From positions 747,556 through 811,555 of the forward strand of contig NZ_JAPNLE010000007.1 of the NCBI RefSeq assembly GCF_026627925.1: a stretch of DNA of 64,000 nt. Direction: 5' to 3'. Positions 27,665 to 37,170 of the stretch are shown in pieces. Position 1 is the first letter of the stretch, and each line of letters opens with the position of its first letter. Origin of the DNA: Cupriavidus sp. D39. Lineage in GTDB: Bacteria > Pseudomonadota > Gammaproteobacteria > Burkholderiales > Burkholderiaceae. The notes under the pieces are model-generated. The model did no database searches. It was not told where the DNA came from and was given only the letters and a program-made list of their open reading frames with translations. Position numbers and translations under genes: made by a program.

Positions 27665-29134
27665 CTATCCCGCGGCCTTGACCATGTCCTCGACCACCTT
27701 CTTGGCGTCGCCGAATACCATCATGGTCTTGTCCATGTAGAACAGCTCGTTATCGAGGCCCGCGTAGCCGGCCGCCATCGAGCGTTTGTTCACGATGATG
27801 GTCTTGGCCTTGTACGCCTCCAGGATCGGCATGCCGGCGATCGGAGAGTTCGGGTCGGTCTTGGCCGCCGGGTTAACCACGTCGTTGGCGCCCAGCACCA
27901 GCACCACGTCAGCCTGGCCGAACTCGCTGTTGATGTCTTCCATCTCGAACACCTGGTCGTAAGGCACTTCGGCCTCGGCCAACAGCACGTTCATGTGGCC
28001 CGGCATGCGGCCTGCCACCGGATGGATCGCATACTTTACCGTCACGCCGTGCTCCGTCAGCTTCTCGGTAAGTTCCTTGAGCGCATGCTGGGCGCGCGCC
28101 ACCGCCAGGCCATAGCCCGGCACGATGACCACCGTCTCGGCATTGCTCATCAGGAAAGACGCGTCATCCGCCGAACCCGACTTGACGTTGCGCTGCTCGG
28201 CGCTGCCGCTGGCCGCGGCCGTCGCCGCACCGCCGAAGCCGCCCAGGATCACGTTGAAGAACGAGCGGTTCATGGCCTTGCACATGATGTACGACAGAAT
28301 CGCACCGCTCGATCCCACCAGCGATCCGGCGATGATCAGCATCGGGTTGTTCAGGGAGAAGCCGATGCCGGCCGCCGCCCAGCCCGAGTACGAGTTCAGC
28401 ATCGACACCACCACCGGCATGTCCGCGCCGCCGATCGGGATGATGATCAGGACACCGAGCACGAAGGCGATCGCCAGCATCAGCAGGAACGGCTGCCAGT
28501 TCTGCGTGAGGAAGAACGCCACGCCAAAGCCGAACATCGCCACGGCCAGCGCCAGGTTCAGCATGTGCTGGCCAGCGAAGACCACCGGCGCGCCTTGGAA
28601 CAGGCGGAACTTGTAGCGCCCGGCGAGCTTGCCGAACGCGATCACCGAGCCCGAGAACGTGATGGCACCGACGAAGCAGCCGATGAACAGCTCGACGCGG
28701 TTGCCCATCGGGATCGCATGCGAGCCCGCCGTGCTGATGCCGAAGGCCGCTGGCTCGGCGACTGCCGCCACCGCGATGAACACCGCCGCCAGGCCGATCA
28801 GCGAGTGCATCGCCGCGACCAGCTCAGGCATCTTGGTCATCTCGACCTTCTTCGCCACGTAGGCGCCGGTGCCGCCGCCTACCACCAGCGCGCCGAGAAT
28901 CAGCGCCAGGCCCGTGCCGACCGATGACTGGCCAGCGCCGGCGGGAAGGAATTCCTGCTTGAGCTTGACGATCAGCGCCACGGTGGTCGCTGCGGCGATC
29001 GCCATGCCGGCCATACCAAAAGCATTGCCCTTGCGGGCCGAGGCCGGGTGCGACAGGCCCTTGAGCGCCTGGATGAAGCAGACCGAGGCGGACAGGTAAA
29101 ACAGCGTTACCGAGTTCATGGACAGAAAGTTCAT
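27665..29134 (-). CDS. pntB: NAD(P) transhydrogenase subunit beta
   Basis: Membrane and NADP(H)-binding subunit of proton-translocating transhydrogenase, which makes NADPH from NADH using the proton gradient. In its 489 residues, the first about 270 are membrane helices (ATTVALIVKL, LIGLAAVFIAVAAVAEP, VGSSGAILSYIMCKAMNRS). The C-terminal domain III holds VIVPGYGLAVARAQHALKE and HPVAGRMPGHMNVLLAEAEV, the NADP motif. Its start overlaps the pntAB stop as ATGA. The gene appears intact. Confidence 0.97.
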   Translation of the reverse strand: MNFLSMNSVTLFYLSASVCFIQALKGLSHPASARKGNAFGMAGMAIAAATTVALIVKLKQEFLPAGAGQSSVGTGLALILGALVVGGGTGAYVAKKVEMTKMPELVAAMHSLIGLAAVFIAVAAVAEPAAFGISTAGSHAIPMGNRVELFIGCFVGAITFSGSVIAFGKLAGRYKFRLFQGAPVVFAGQHMLNLALAVAMFGFGVAFFLTQNWQPFLLMLAIAFVLGVLIIIPIGGADMPVVVSMLNSYSGWAAAGIGFSLNNPMLIIAGSLVGSSGAILSYIMCKAMNRSFFNVILGGFGGAATAAASGSAEQRNVKSGSADDASFLMSNAETVVIVPGYGLAVARAQHALKELTEKLTEHGVTVKYAIHPVAGRMPGHMNVLLAEAEVPYDQVFEMEDINSEFGQADVVLVLGANDVVNPAAKTDPNSPIAGMPILEAYKAKTIIVNKRSMAAGYAGLDNELFYMDKTMMVFGDAKKVVEDMVKAAG

Positions 29135-29487
29135 CGCGCCGCCTCCGCCACAAGGTCATCGGCCACGGACTTGGTACTAGCCTGCGGCGCAGCCTTGGGT
29201 GCCTTCTTCCGGAACATCTCCAGCATCCGCTGGGTCACCATGAATCCGCCGAACACATTGACCGCGGCCAGCGCCACGGCCAGCGTGCCCATGATGCGGC
29301 CGGTGGGGCCTTCGGTAAGGCCTGCGGCCAGCATCGCGCCGACGATGATGATGGCCGAGATTGCATTGGTCACGGCCATCAGAGGCGTATGCAGAGCGGG
29401 CGTGACCGTCCAGACCACGTGGTAGCCCACATAGATCGCGAGCACGAAGATGATCAGGTTGATTACCGTGTGGTTCACCATTTCCAT
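29131..29487 (-). CDS. pntAB: NAD(P) transhydrogenase subunit alpha, part 2 (membrane part)
   Basis: A 118-residue protein with three hydrophobic helices (LIIFVLAIYVGYHVVWTV, AISAIIIVGAMLAAGL, LAVALAAVNVFGGFMVTQRM), equal to the membrane C-terminus of fused PntA proteins. In Burkholderiales alpha is split into two genes, as here. A final segment after the third helix is Ala/Lys-rich. It lies 10 bp after pntAA and overlaps pntB by 4 bp. Confidence 0.95.
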   Translation of the reverse strand: MEMVNHTVINLIIFVLAIYVGYHVVWTVTPALHTPLMAVTNAISAIIIVGAMLAAGLTEGPTGRIMGTLAVALAAVNVFGGFMVTQRMLEMFRKKAPKAAPQASTKSVADDLVAEAAR

Positions 29488-29497
29488 TAATGTCTCC

Positions 29498-30616
29498 TTA
29501 ACTGGCCAATGCCATCTTGTCGCGCCGGGTCATCAGGCAGGCCTCGACAATGTCGTCTTCCAGGTTGATGGAGAGCTTGCCTTCCTTGTCGATGATGAGC
29601 TTAAGGAAGTCGAGCACGTTGCGCGCGTATAGCGCCGAGGCGTCGGCCGCCACCATGCTGGCTAGGTTGGTATGGCCAACCAGCACCACGCCATGCCGCT
29701 CGACCACCTGGTCGGCCACCGTCAGCGGGCAATTGCCGCCTTGCGCGGCGGCCAGGTCGACTACCACTGAGCCGGGTTTCATCGCCATCACGGTCTCTTC
29801 CTTGAGCAACACCGGCGCCGGGCGGCCCGGAATCAGCGCGGTGGTGATCACGATGTCGGCTTGGCTGGCACGCTGGTGCACCAGCTCCGCCTGGCGGCGC
29901 ATCCAGTCGGCCGGCATGGGGCGGGCATAGCCTCCCGCGCCCTGCGCGATCTCGCGCTCCTCCTCGGTCTCGAAGGGCACGTCGAGGAACTTGGCGCCGA
30001 GCGACTCGATCTGTTCCTTGACCGCTGGGCGCACGTCGGAGGCCTCGATCACCGCGCCCAGGCGCTTGGCCGTGGCAATCGCCTGCAGGCCAGCAACGCC
30101 GGCGCCGAGAATCAGCAAGCGCGCGGCCTTGACGGTGCCGGCCGCGGTCATCAGCATCGGCATGAAGCGCTGGTAGTGGTCGGCGGCTTCGAGCACTGCC
30201 TTGTAGCCGGCGATGTTGGCCTGCGACGAAAGTACGTCCATGCTCTGCGCGCGCGTGGTGCGGGGTGCCGCCTCGAGCGCGAAGGCGACGATGCCGGCCG
30301 CAGCCATACGCGCGTTGTTTTCGGCGTCGAAGGGATTGAGCATGCCGACCAGGGTGGCACCGGGCTTCATCTGGCCGAGTTCGGCCTCGTCCGGCGCGCG
30401 CACCTTCAGCACCAGTTCGACGCCGAGTGCCTGCGCGGCGGTGCCGATGCGGGCGCCCGCGGCCTCATAGGCCGAGTCCGGCTGGCTTGCCCTGACTCCG
30501 GCGCCCGCTTGGACAATGACTTCGTGACCTTGCGCGACGTATTTCTTGACCGTCTCGGGCGTGGCGGCAACACGGGTCTCGCCGGCCCGCGTCTCCTGCG
30601 GGATACCGATTTGCAT
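29498..30616 (-). CDS. pntAA: NAD(P) transhydrogenase subunit alpha, part 1 (NAD-binding)
   Basis: Soluble NAD(H)-binding domain I, 372 residues. It starts MQIGIPQETRAGETRVAATP, the alanine-dehydrogenase/PntA signature. The NAD site has LILGAGVAGLQAIATAKRLG and VIEASDVRP; the dimer and mobile-loop region GGYARPMP is visible. First gene of the pntAA-AB-B operon; the starting ATG follows AAGGAGAC. Its presence in a catabolic island could serve redox balance, but pnt genes are common in the group. Confidence 0.96.
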   Translation of the reverse strand: MQIGIPQETRAGETRVAATPETVKKYVAQGHEVIVQAGAGVRASQPDSAYEAAGARIGTAAQALGVELVLKVRAPDEAELGQMKPGATLVGMLNPFDAENNARMAAAGIVAFALEAAPRTTRAQSMDVLSSQANIAGYKAVLEAADHYQRFMPMLMTAAGTVKAARLLILGAGVAGLQAIATAKRLGAVIEASDVRPAVKEQIESLGAKFLDVPFETEEEREIAQGAGGYARPMPADWMRRQAELVHQRASQADIVITTALIPGRPAPVLLKEETVMAMKPGSVVVDLAAAQGGNCPLTVADQVVERHGVVLVGHTNLASMVAADASALYARNVLDFLKLIIDKEGKLSINLEDDIVEACLMTRRDKMALAS

Positions 30617-30767
30617 CTCGTCTCCTTATGATGTTCGTTCCTGGAGTGGTACCCGGCGGGGCCAGCCTTCCATTCTAGATTTTGCTGCCCTCTTGAGAGC
30701 CATGGTTGTCGCTCACCGTGCGTGCACGCTTCCCCACCATCTTGAGGCGCCGTTGGCAACGGTTCGC

Positions 30768-31391
30768 TTACCTTAGTCGTGCTTTCGCATTCTCAATCTC
30801 CTCCTCCAAATCCCGCAACTGATCCTTCCCAAAAAACATCCCGTCGCCGACAAAGAAGGTCGGAGAGCCAAACGCACCGCGTTCGAATGAGTTCTGGGTA
30901 TTCGCCAGCAAGATCTGCTTGACCTCGGGATCCGCAATGCGGGCTTCGAAGCCTTTTCCGTCCAAACCGGCGACATCCAGGGCTGCCGAGATGACGGCGG
31001 GATCATCCATCTTCAAACCTTGCTCCCACATGTTTGCGAACACGGAATTTACGTAGGGCATAAAGGTGCCGTTCTTCTGGGCAGCCACAGCCCCGCGCAT
31101 GATCTGCAATGTATTGACGGGCCAAAATGGATTGTCCCGATAGGCGGTCAGTCCGTGCTTGGTGATGAAGCGCTGGATCTCTAAACGCCCAAACTCCGGC
31201 TTGTTCTTGATACCCGCAAAAGCCTCCGCGGGAGAACGATTCCCCGTTAGCCTGAACAGCCCCCCAAGAAGCACCGGAATATATTCGAACTGGACGTCCT
31301 GCCGTGCCTCAATACTCGGAATGACTTTGTGGCTAAGGTAGGAATTCGGGCTGCCGAAATCAAAGTGGAACTGAACTCGTACGCCGCTCAT
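30768..31391 (-). CDS. 2-hydroxychromene-2-carboxylate isomerase-like DsbA-fold protein
   Basis: A 207-residue protein of the DsbA/GST-kappa thioredoxin-fold family that includes HCCA isomerase of naphthalene breakdown. Motifs: FHFDFGSPNSYLSHKVIPSI (the Ser that binds the glutathione thiol is in the DFGSP loop), VLLGGLFRLTGNRSP, FWPVNTLQIMRGA and FERGAFGSPTFFVGDGMFFG. It appears intact, unlike the rearranged homologue at 23668. Such proteins also occur in degradation clusters for other rings; the substrate here is unknown. Confidence 0.88.
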   Translation of the reverse strand: MSGVRVQFHFDFGSPNSYLSHKVIPSIEARQDVQFEYIPVLLGGLFRLTGNRSPAEAFAGIKNKPEFGRLEIQRFITKHGLTAYRDNPFWPVNTLQIMRGAVAAQKNGTFMPYVNSVFANMWEQGLKMDDPAVISAALDVAGLDGKGFEARIADPEVKQILLANTQNSFERGAFGSPTFFVGDGMFFGKDQLRDLEEEIENAKARLR

Positions 31392-31827
31392 GGTGTCTCC
31401 TAATATATGACGTGGTGAAATTTGGGTGGAACGTTTAGCAAAGCCCGATTACCTGTTGCGGATCTGACGAAGGATGCTCCACGATCCCTGTCGAAATCGG
31501 CCCACGCTCTGCTAGCGCGGTCATACAGCCTGCCCAGGTACGGGACTCACCGACAACAAGTGCTGGTGAGTAGATCGGGCAGCTTCGAATTTTCCTCGCG
31601 CATCGTCTGCCGATTCCGCCGCTACCGTGATGACACCTGCCAGTTCGAGATTAGCGTTTAATACAAAGAGGGAGAATATCTGTGCTGCCTTCTGCGAAAC
31701 GTCATCATTTCCAAACGCCGTGTCTTTCATTGCTATCCCCGGTTGGATCCTCTGTATGGTGGCATCGCAATCGCCGCGATACCGGTTATAGATCTGAGGT
31801 GACCGAAAACCGTGTTCCAATGGCGAT
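31392..31827. other. Stretch without a recognised gene
   Basis: A minus-strand frame at 31521-31820 (99 codons, ending LLSVSPVPGQAV) is open and includes FSLFVLNANLELAGVITVAA. I do not recognise it and it has no clear ribosome-binding site. It could be a remnant. Confidence 0.25.
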
Positions 31828-33011
31828 TTACGCTACCTCGAACAGCCCCGCTGCCCCCATTCCACCACCGACACACATCGTGACGACAACGTATTTCTCT
31901 CCACGGCGTTTGCCCTCGATCAGGGCGTGACCCACAAGCCTTGCACCCGTCATGCCATACGGGTGCCCGATGGAAATCCCGCCACCATTCACATTCAATC
32001 GGTCCGGATCGATTCCAAGGCGATCGCGACAGTAAAGAACCTGGCACGCGAACGCTTCATTCAGTTCCCACAGACCGATATCGCTAACCTTCAACCCATG
32101 CCGCTCCAGGAGTTTCGGGACCGCAAAAACCGGGCCAATACCCATTTCCTCGGGCGCACAGCCCGCCACCGCGATGCCGCGGTAGATGCCAAGAGGCTGC
32201 AATCCGCGCCGCTCGGCCAGGCGGCGATCCATCAGGACCGAGGCCGAGGCACCATCCGAAAGCTGACTTGCGTTTCCTCCGGTGACGACGCCGCGGTCGA
32301 TGACTGTCCTGAGCTTTGCCAACCCCTCCACCGTTGTGTCGGGACGGTTCCCTTCGTCGCGGTCCAGTAGCACGTCACGGAAACTGATCTCCCCTGTCTC
32401 CCTATCCTGGATCGCCATGGAGGTTTGGAAGGGTACAATTTCGGCTGCAAAGCGGCCCCTCTCCTGGGCAAGCGCCGTACGGCGCTGTGATTCCGCCGCG
32501 TAAACATCCTGCGCCTCTCGGGAAATGCCATACCGCCCCGCGACGAGTTCAGCGGTCTGCAGCATCGGCATATAGGCATGTGGAACCCGCTCAATCAATT
32601 CCGTGTCGGCCGCACTCGTCATCCATTCGACAAAACGGTCCTGAACCAACGAGATGCTCTCTTGCCCCCTGCCACCACCACGTCCATCTCGTCCACAATG
32701 ATTTGCTTTGCTGCGGTGGCCATCGCCATCAAGCCAGAGGCGCATTGCCGGTCGATGGACTGACCCGCGACGTTGACCGGAAGTCCGCCGGCTAGCGCGC
32801 CAAGACGGCCAATGTTCATGCCGGCCGTGCCTCCCGGCATCGAGGTACCGATCACTACATCCTCAATCTCTTCCGCGGCGATTCCGGCACGCTGAACCGC
32901 ATGCGATATGACGTGCCCCATGAGGGTCGGCGACTTTGTGTTGTTCAGCGAACCCTTATAGGCGCGACCGATCCCGGTCCGTGCCGTCGAGACAATGACT
33001 GCTTCCCTCAT
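31828..33011 (-). pseudogene. Thiolase (acetyl-CoA acetyltransferase family), one-base frameshift
   Basis: Degradative-type thiolase for the last step of beta-oxidation. The start MREAVIVSTARTGIGRAYKG and the nucleophile Cys90 in [13 protein letters not shown] are in the first frame. After VVVAGG the frame shifts: GCAGGGGGCAAGAG has five G where six would give [11 protein letters not shown]. The remainder carries the catalytic His in [15 protein letters not shown] and the second Cys in [12 protein letters not shown]. With one G restored the protein is about 394 residues and complete. Real decay and base-calling error both remain possible. Confidence 0.85.
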
Positions 33012-33182
33012 GCTGCCCTCTTGATGATGTGAATACCGGGGTAGACATCCCGCTATGACCGCGTCTCTCTCTGACGCATCGCTAAGCTGGGCCACCAACA
33101 GACGGAATGGAAAATTTCTTCGGATGGCAAGGCATTGCGATCGTGCGGAAGCGGTCTCTATCCCATTGGTTAGACGTTTTGA

Positions 33183-33917
33183 TTACCAGGTCTCAGTCCA
33201 GGGACGCAGGTCGAGTTCAAAGGTCCAGGCGTCGCGTGGTTGCGAATGAAGGTACCAGTAGTTCTGCGCGATATGCTCCGGATTCAGGATGCCATCCTGG
33301 TCTTTCAATGCATAACGATCCGGAAAATTGGTGCGGATAAAGTCAGTGTCGATCGCGCCGTCCACCACAATATGGGCCACATGGATGTTCTTCGAGCCGA
33401 GTTCGCGGGCCATGCTTTGCGCAAGCGCGCGAAGCGCATGCTTGGCACCCGCAAACGCGGCATAGTTTTCCTTGCCTCGCAGACCCGCAGTAGCGCCGGT
33501 AAAGAGAATCGTGCCGCGTTGACGCTGTACCATGCGCTTGGCAACTTCCCTTGCGTTCAGAAATCCTGCAAAGCAGGCCATCTCCCAGATCTTGAAGTAC
33601 TTTCGCGCTGTCTCCTCAAGGATGGAAGAAGGCACATTGGCGCCAATGTTAAATACGAGAACGTCAATTGGGCCGATCTCGGACTCAATCTTGTCGATGA
33701 GGGCGACCACCTCCTCCTCCTTGCGCGCGTCCGTGCCAAACGCGTAGGCGATTCCGCCGGCATCGTGAATGGAGTCAACCAGCGGTTGGAGCTTGTCCGC
33801 TGTACGACGCGTCACACAAGCGACCATGCCTTCCGCGGCGAAACGCTTGGCGATTGCACCACCCGTGGAGTCCCCCGCTCCGATCACGAGCGCGACCCTC
33901 TGCTCTCTGACATCCAT
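33183..33917 (-). CDS. Atypical SDR, copy 3 (intact paralogue)
   Basis: A 244-residue SDR-fold protein. The nucleotide loop is LVIGAGDSTGGAIAKRFAAE rather than TGxxxGxG. NIGAN stands in the NNAG position, and FTGATAGLRG replaces the usual catalytic-serine strand. The YxxxK position reads FAGAK, so the catalytic Tyr is Phe. All three paralogues share these changes. The start at 33917 (MDVREQRV) has AAGGAG 6 bp upstream; a TTG at 33938 is in frame but inside the operator region. A regulon-type promoter precedes it. Confidence 0.88.
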   Translation of the reverse strand: MDVREQRVALVIGAGDSTGGAIAKRFAAEGMVACVTRRTADKLQPLVDSIHDAGGIAYAFGTDARKEEEVVALIDKIESEIGPIDVLVFNIGANVPSSILEETARKYFKIWEMACFAGFLNAREVAKRMVQRQRGTILFTGATAGLRGKENYAAFAGAKHALRALAQSMARELGSKNIHVAHIVVDGAIDTDFIRTNFPDRYALKDQDGILNPEHIAQNYWYLHSQPRDAWTFELDLRPWTETW

Positions 33918-33936
33918 CACCGTCTCCTTTATTAAC

Positions 33937-33986
33937 AAACGATCGTTTAGTAACGAAAGAGTACTTCACCCCCGTGCAGGAGTCAA
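33937..33986 (-). promoter_or_regulatory. Promoter and palindromic operator before SDR copy 3
   Basis: On the minus strand: -35 TTGACT (33986-33981), exactly 17 bp, -10 TACTCT (33963-33958), then the 12-bp palindrome AAACGATCGTTT (33948-33937). The start at 33917 follows. Confidence 0.8.
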
Positions 33987-34294
33987 GGGCGACTTACCCT
34001 AACGCACCTACAACGAAAAAGTTCAGGAGCACGCTGTGCGCGGCACGCGAAGTGGCGAGGATGGTAAGGATGAAAGAAGAAAAGCCGCGACGGCACTTGG
34101 CTGTATGGCTTCGCGCGCCGGGGCCCGAAGCGGAAGCATCGACAGCACGTGCGGTGCGGCCCGGTTCGGCAGTCGAAGCCGTCGCAATGAAAGCGCGGTA
34201 CCGCGGCATGCACGCACATATCTGCGCGCATCGAGAAGAACTCACAAGGGCGCAGAACTGCGCCCGGAGGAGGTGGGTGCTACATCGGCACCGC

Positions 34295-34872
34295 TTAGGT
34301 CTTGCTGAGGGGTTCGAGCCGTTCAATAGACCGCCCGAGAAAGCGACGGCTGGAAGCGAGAATCTGCTGCCTGGTCCGGTCGGTTTCAACCACCCGGGCC
34401 AGCAAAATGGCACCCACGCACTGCGCAATCAACGCCCAAGCCGCATCCGGATCGTCCAAACGCTGCCTCCAACTGCTCTGCAGCTTTTTCGCGCTTTCCT
34501 CCACTGAGGCGCGGACTGCTGGCCCAGACCTCGCGATTTCAGGTCCCAAGGTCGGCAGGACGCACCCTGATTCCGGATGCAGCGCATGAGAACTGCTGAG
34601 ATAGCTTCTGATGCGTTTCACGAAATGATCTTCGGCCGTCTCATCCTCGCCTGCGAGCATTTCAGCGCTGTTGGTCAACTCCCGCTGGATGACCTCCGCG
34701 AACAGTTCCGCTTTAGAGCCAAAATGACTATAGAAGGCGCCCCCCGTGAGCCCGATGGCACCCATCAGGGCATCGACTCCCGTTGAATCGAATCCCCCTT
34801 TTTTGCAATCGCTTGACTACTGTTAAGGAGTTTCTCCCGCGTCTCCTGCTTGTGCGTGCTTGAGTAGCGCAT
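34295..34872 (-). pseudogene. TetR-family regulator, one-base frameshift; probable regulon repressor
   Basis: The first frame from ATG 34872 reads MRYSSTHKQETREKLLNSSQ and AIAKK, then meets AAAAAAGGGGGATTC near 34800. One more G would give KKGGFDSTGVDALMGAIGLT in frame with GGAFYSHFGSK, the helix-turn-helix. The ligand domain (to LGRSIERLEPLSKT) is then complete, about 193 residues. As written the protein is cut after the first helix. The AACGATCGT operator in its own promoter suggests that it autoregulates and controls the sites at 17243, 21809, 33937 and 35220. Confidence 0.8.
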
Positions 34873-34906
34873 TTTCGGCTCACTTCGAATTCAGGACATG
34901 GCACGA

Positions 34907-34925
34907 ATTATAGCATGACGATCGT
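34907..34925 (-). promoter_or_regulatory. Promoter -10 and operator of the regulon tetR gene
   Basis: Minus strand: the palindromic core ACGATCGT (34925-34918), within AACGATCGTC, sits 5 bp upstream of a perfect -10 TATAAT (34912-34907). Repressor bound here would block the promoter directly. No good -35 is seen at 17 bp. Confidence 0.7.
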
Positions 34926-35182
34926 TCAGGAAAGTTCTGCCTCGGGTTGATGCTGCGGCGCAACGGACAGCCACTTCCCAAGATACCGGCCTGCGCTCGC
35001 CAGGGCTGGGTGCCGCGGATGCCGCCCTGTACATCGGCCGTCGAAGCCCGTCTAAGCGCTGTCTCTTCTCGGCCCGACTGAGTGCCATCCTCGGGACACG
35101 AAGGCGCCCAGCTCGCGTCCCGCTCCTATGCCGTGGGCACCAAACGGCATGCGCAGGTCAAATCACCAACCGCGAATACTTG

Positions 35183-35229
35183 TTGACATCACTCAGTGTG
35201 TAACCTAGCATGTTTGCAAAACGATCGTT
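35183..35229 (+). promoter_or_regulatory. Promoter and operator before acyl-CoA ligase B
   Basis: -35 TTGACA (35183-35188), exactly 17 bp, -10 TAGCAT (35206-35211), and the palindrome AACGATCGTT (35220-35229). The leader to the ligase start at 35431 is about 200 nt with no recognised gene. Confidence 0.8.
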
Positions 35230-35430
35230 AACTAAAGAGCCACGCGCCATCTGTTTGCGCCAGTCCCCGGCACGAGAATTCGGTCGGTAGGCCTACCAGT
35301 GAGCTGCGCGTTCGTCACGATGCTTCTCACCACACGGAGTCGATTTCATTCGGAAAGCCGTGGGGCAGATGGCAACAGAGCGAAACAACCCTGGGGTCTA
35401 ACCAGGGTATAACAACTGAGAGACATCAAT

Positions 35431-37104
35431 ATGGAAGCCAGACGCTGGCATAGCTCCTATCCGCCCGGGATACCGCTTGAGATTGATGTGGACGCGACAG
35501 CGACACTGGGGTCCATGATTGCAGGCGCAGTCGCCTCGTTCGCCACGCGTCCTGCGGTAACCTGCCTGGAGGAATCACTTAGTTACGCAGAGCTCGGCAT
35601 TCTGTCTGAAGCGCTTGCGACTTTTCTGCAGCAGTCGGGATTGAAAAAGGGGGACCGTGTAGCGTTGATGCTGCCAAGTTGCCCCGCTTTCCTGATAGGC
35701 TTGGCAGCGGTATTTCAAGCAGGGATGGTGGCGGTTCCAGTCAACCCACTGTATACACCGCGTGAATTGAGGCATCAGCTACAGGATTCTGGCGCCACCT
35801 GCATTATCGTCGCCGACCAACTGCAGCCGTCGCTGCAGCAAGTGCTGGAGGAAACCAGCATTGTTCAAGTGCTGACGGCACCGGTTGTTGGAATGAAACC
35901 TATTGTCGGTCAACTCGTGGCACTCGCAAAAGACGCTGGCGCTGCTCAACAAGCCGGCACGACCGGTGGTCGCACGTGCCAACCTTTAGCCCACGCGATT
36001 CTGCAGGGAAGCAGAGGCAGTCTTTCCCCGGTTGCACAGACCGCTCAGGACATCGCCATTCTGCAATACACCGGTGGCACGACGGGTGTTTCCAAGGGGG
36101 CAGTCCTCACGCACAAGTCAGTTTGCGCGAGTTTGGCGCAAATTTTGACTTGGGTTGGACCACCGTTAGCAGGCTCGGAGGCATCGATGGTGACACCGCT
36201 GCCTCTGTATCATATCTTCCCGCTTGCAACTGCACTACTGGCGCTATCGCTCGGTTGTGAGAATCGCTTGGTTCCCAATCCGCGTGAGGCTGGTTCTGTG
36301 CTTGCTGAATTGAAGCGGCGGCCGTTTCAGATGCTTGTCGGGGTCAACACCTTGTTCAACAGCTTGGTGAACACACCGGAACTCATTTCCGTTGACTTCA
36401 GCGCTACCCGTTTGGTGATTGGTGCCGGGGCGTCAATCCAGGACGCTATTGCAAAGCGATGGCTCGCGGCCGGTGCTCCCCCTGTTACCGAAGCCTATGG
36501 TCTTACAGAGACCTCACCGAGCGCCACCTTCAATCCTCCTGGGCGAAGTGGGTCGATCGGCATTCCTGTGCCTTCGACCGACGTTCGCCTAGTAGATGTA
36601 AGTGGGCACGACGTCCCACTCGGTGTTCCCGGCGAACTTCTGATCAAGGGACCACAACTCTTCGGCGGCTATTGGAATCAGGAGGACGAAACACGGAAAG
36701 CGTTCCTTGATGGTGGCTGGTTCAGGACGGGCGACATTGTGGTCATGGACGAATTGGGATTCATGACAATGGTCGACCGCAAGAAGGACATGATTCTCGT
36801 CTCAGGCTTCAACGTTTATCCGAATGAGATCGAGGCCGTCGTCGCTATGATGCCCGATGTCCTCGAGGCCGCCTGTATCGGCGTGCCTGACGACCGTTCT
36901 GGCGAGGCCCCGCACCTCTTCATCGTGCCATGCAATATGGCGCTCACCACGGAACAAGTGGAGGCACACTGTCGCTCCCATCTTGCCGCCTACAAAGTGC
37001 CACGACACATTACGTTTGTCGATGCCCTGCCCAAATCAACGGTGGGCAAGATCCTGCGTAGAGACTTGCGTTCGCGCTTGGTTGCCGAGCAAAGCAATGC
37101 ATAG
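35431..37104 (+). CDS. Acyl-CoA ligase B (FadD-like, AMP-forming)
   Basis: A 557-residue ligase activating a carboxylic acid for beta-oxidation. Motifs: YTGGTTGVSKGAVLTHKSV (P-loop), EAYGLTETSPSATFNPPG, GWFRTGDIVVMDELGFMT, DRKKDMILVSGFNVYPNEIE and the C-terminal lysine KSTVGKILRRDLR. The start at 35431 has a weak GAGAG 8 bp upstream. It begins a plus-strand pair with the acyl-CoA dehydrogenase, and the upstream operator ties it to the same regulon as the SDR paralogues. Confidence 0.93.
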   Translation: MEARRWHSSYPPGIPLEIDVDATATLGSMIAGAVASFATRPAVTCLEESLSYAELGILSEALATFLQQSGLKKGDRVALMLPSCPAFLIGLAAVFQAGMVAVPVNPLYTPRELRHQLQDSGATCIIVADQLQPSLQQVLEETSIVQVLTAPVVGMKPIVGQLVALAKDAGAAQQAGTTGGRTCQPLAHAILQGSRGSLSPVAQTAQDIAILQYTGGTTGVSKGAVLTHKSVCASLAQILTWVGPPLAGSEASMVTPLPLYHIFPLATALLALSLGCENRLVPNPREAGSVLAELKRRPFQMLVGVNTLFNSLVNTPELISVDFSATRLVIGAGASIQDAIAKRWLAAGAPPVTEAYGLTETSPSATFNPPGRSGSIGIPVPSTDVRLVDVSGHDVPLGVPGELLIKGPQLFGGYWNQEDETRKAFLDGGWFRTGDIVVMDELGFMTMVDRKKDMILVSGFNVYPNEIEAVVAMMPDVLEAACIGVPDDRSGEAPHLFIVPCNMALTTEQVEAHCRSHLAAYKVPRHITFVDALPKSTVGKILRRDLRSRLVAEQSNA

Positions 37105-37170
37105 CGCCCCGCTCAGCCCTTCTCGATTTCTCTCCGGCCAGCCATGCGGCTGCCAGCACACCCGGACCTT

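Noticed and set aside
27659..28927. 422-codon plus-strand frame opposite pntB
   Set aside because: Rich in His, Arg and Asp, as expected for the complement of a GC-rich membrane-protein gene. pntB on the other strand is clearly real.
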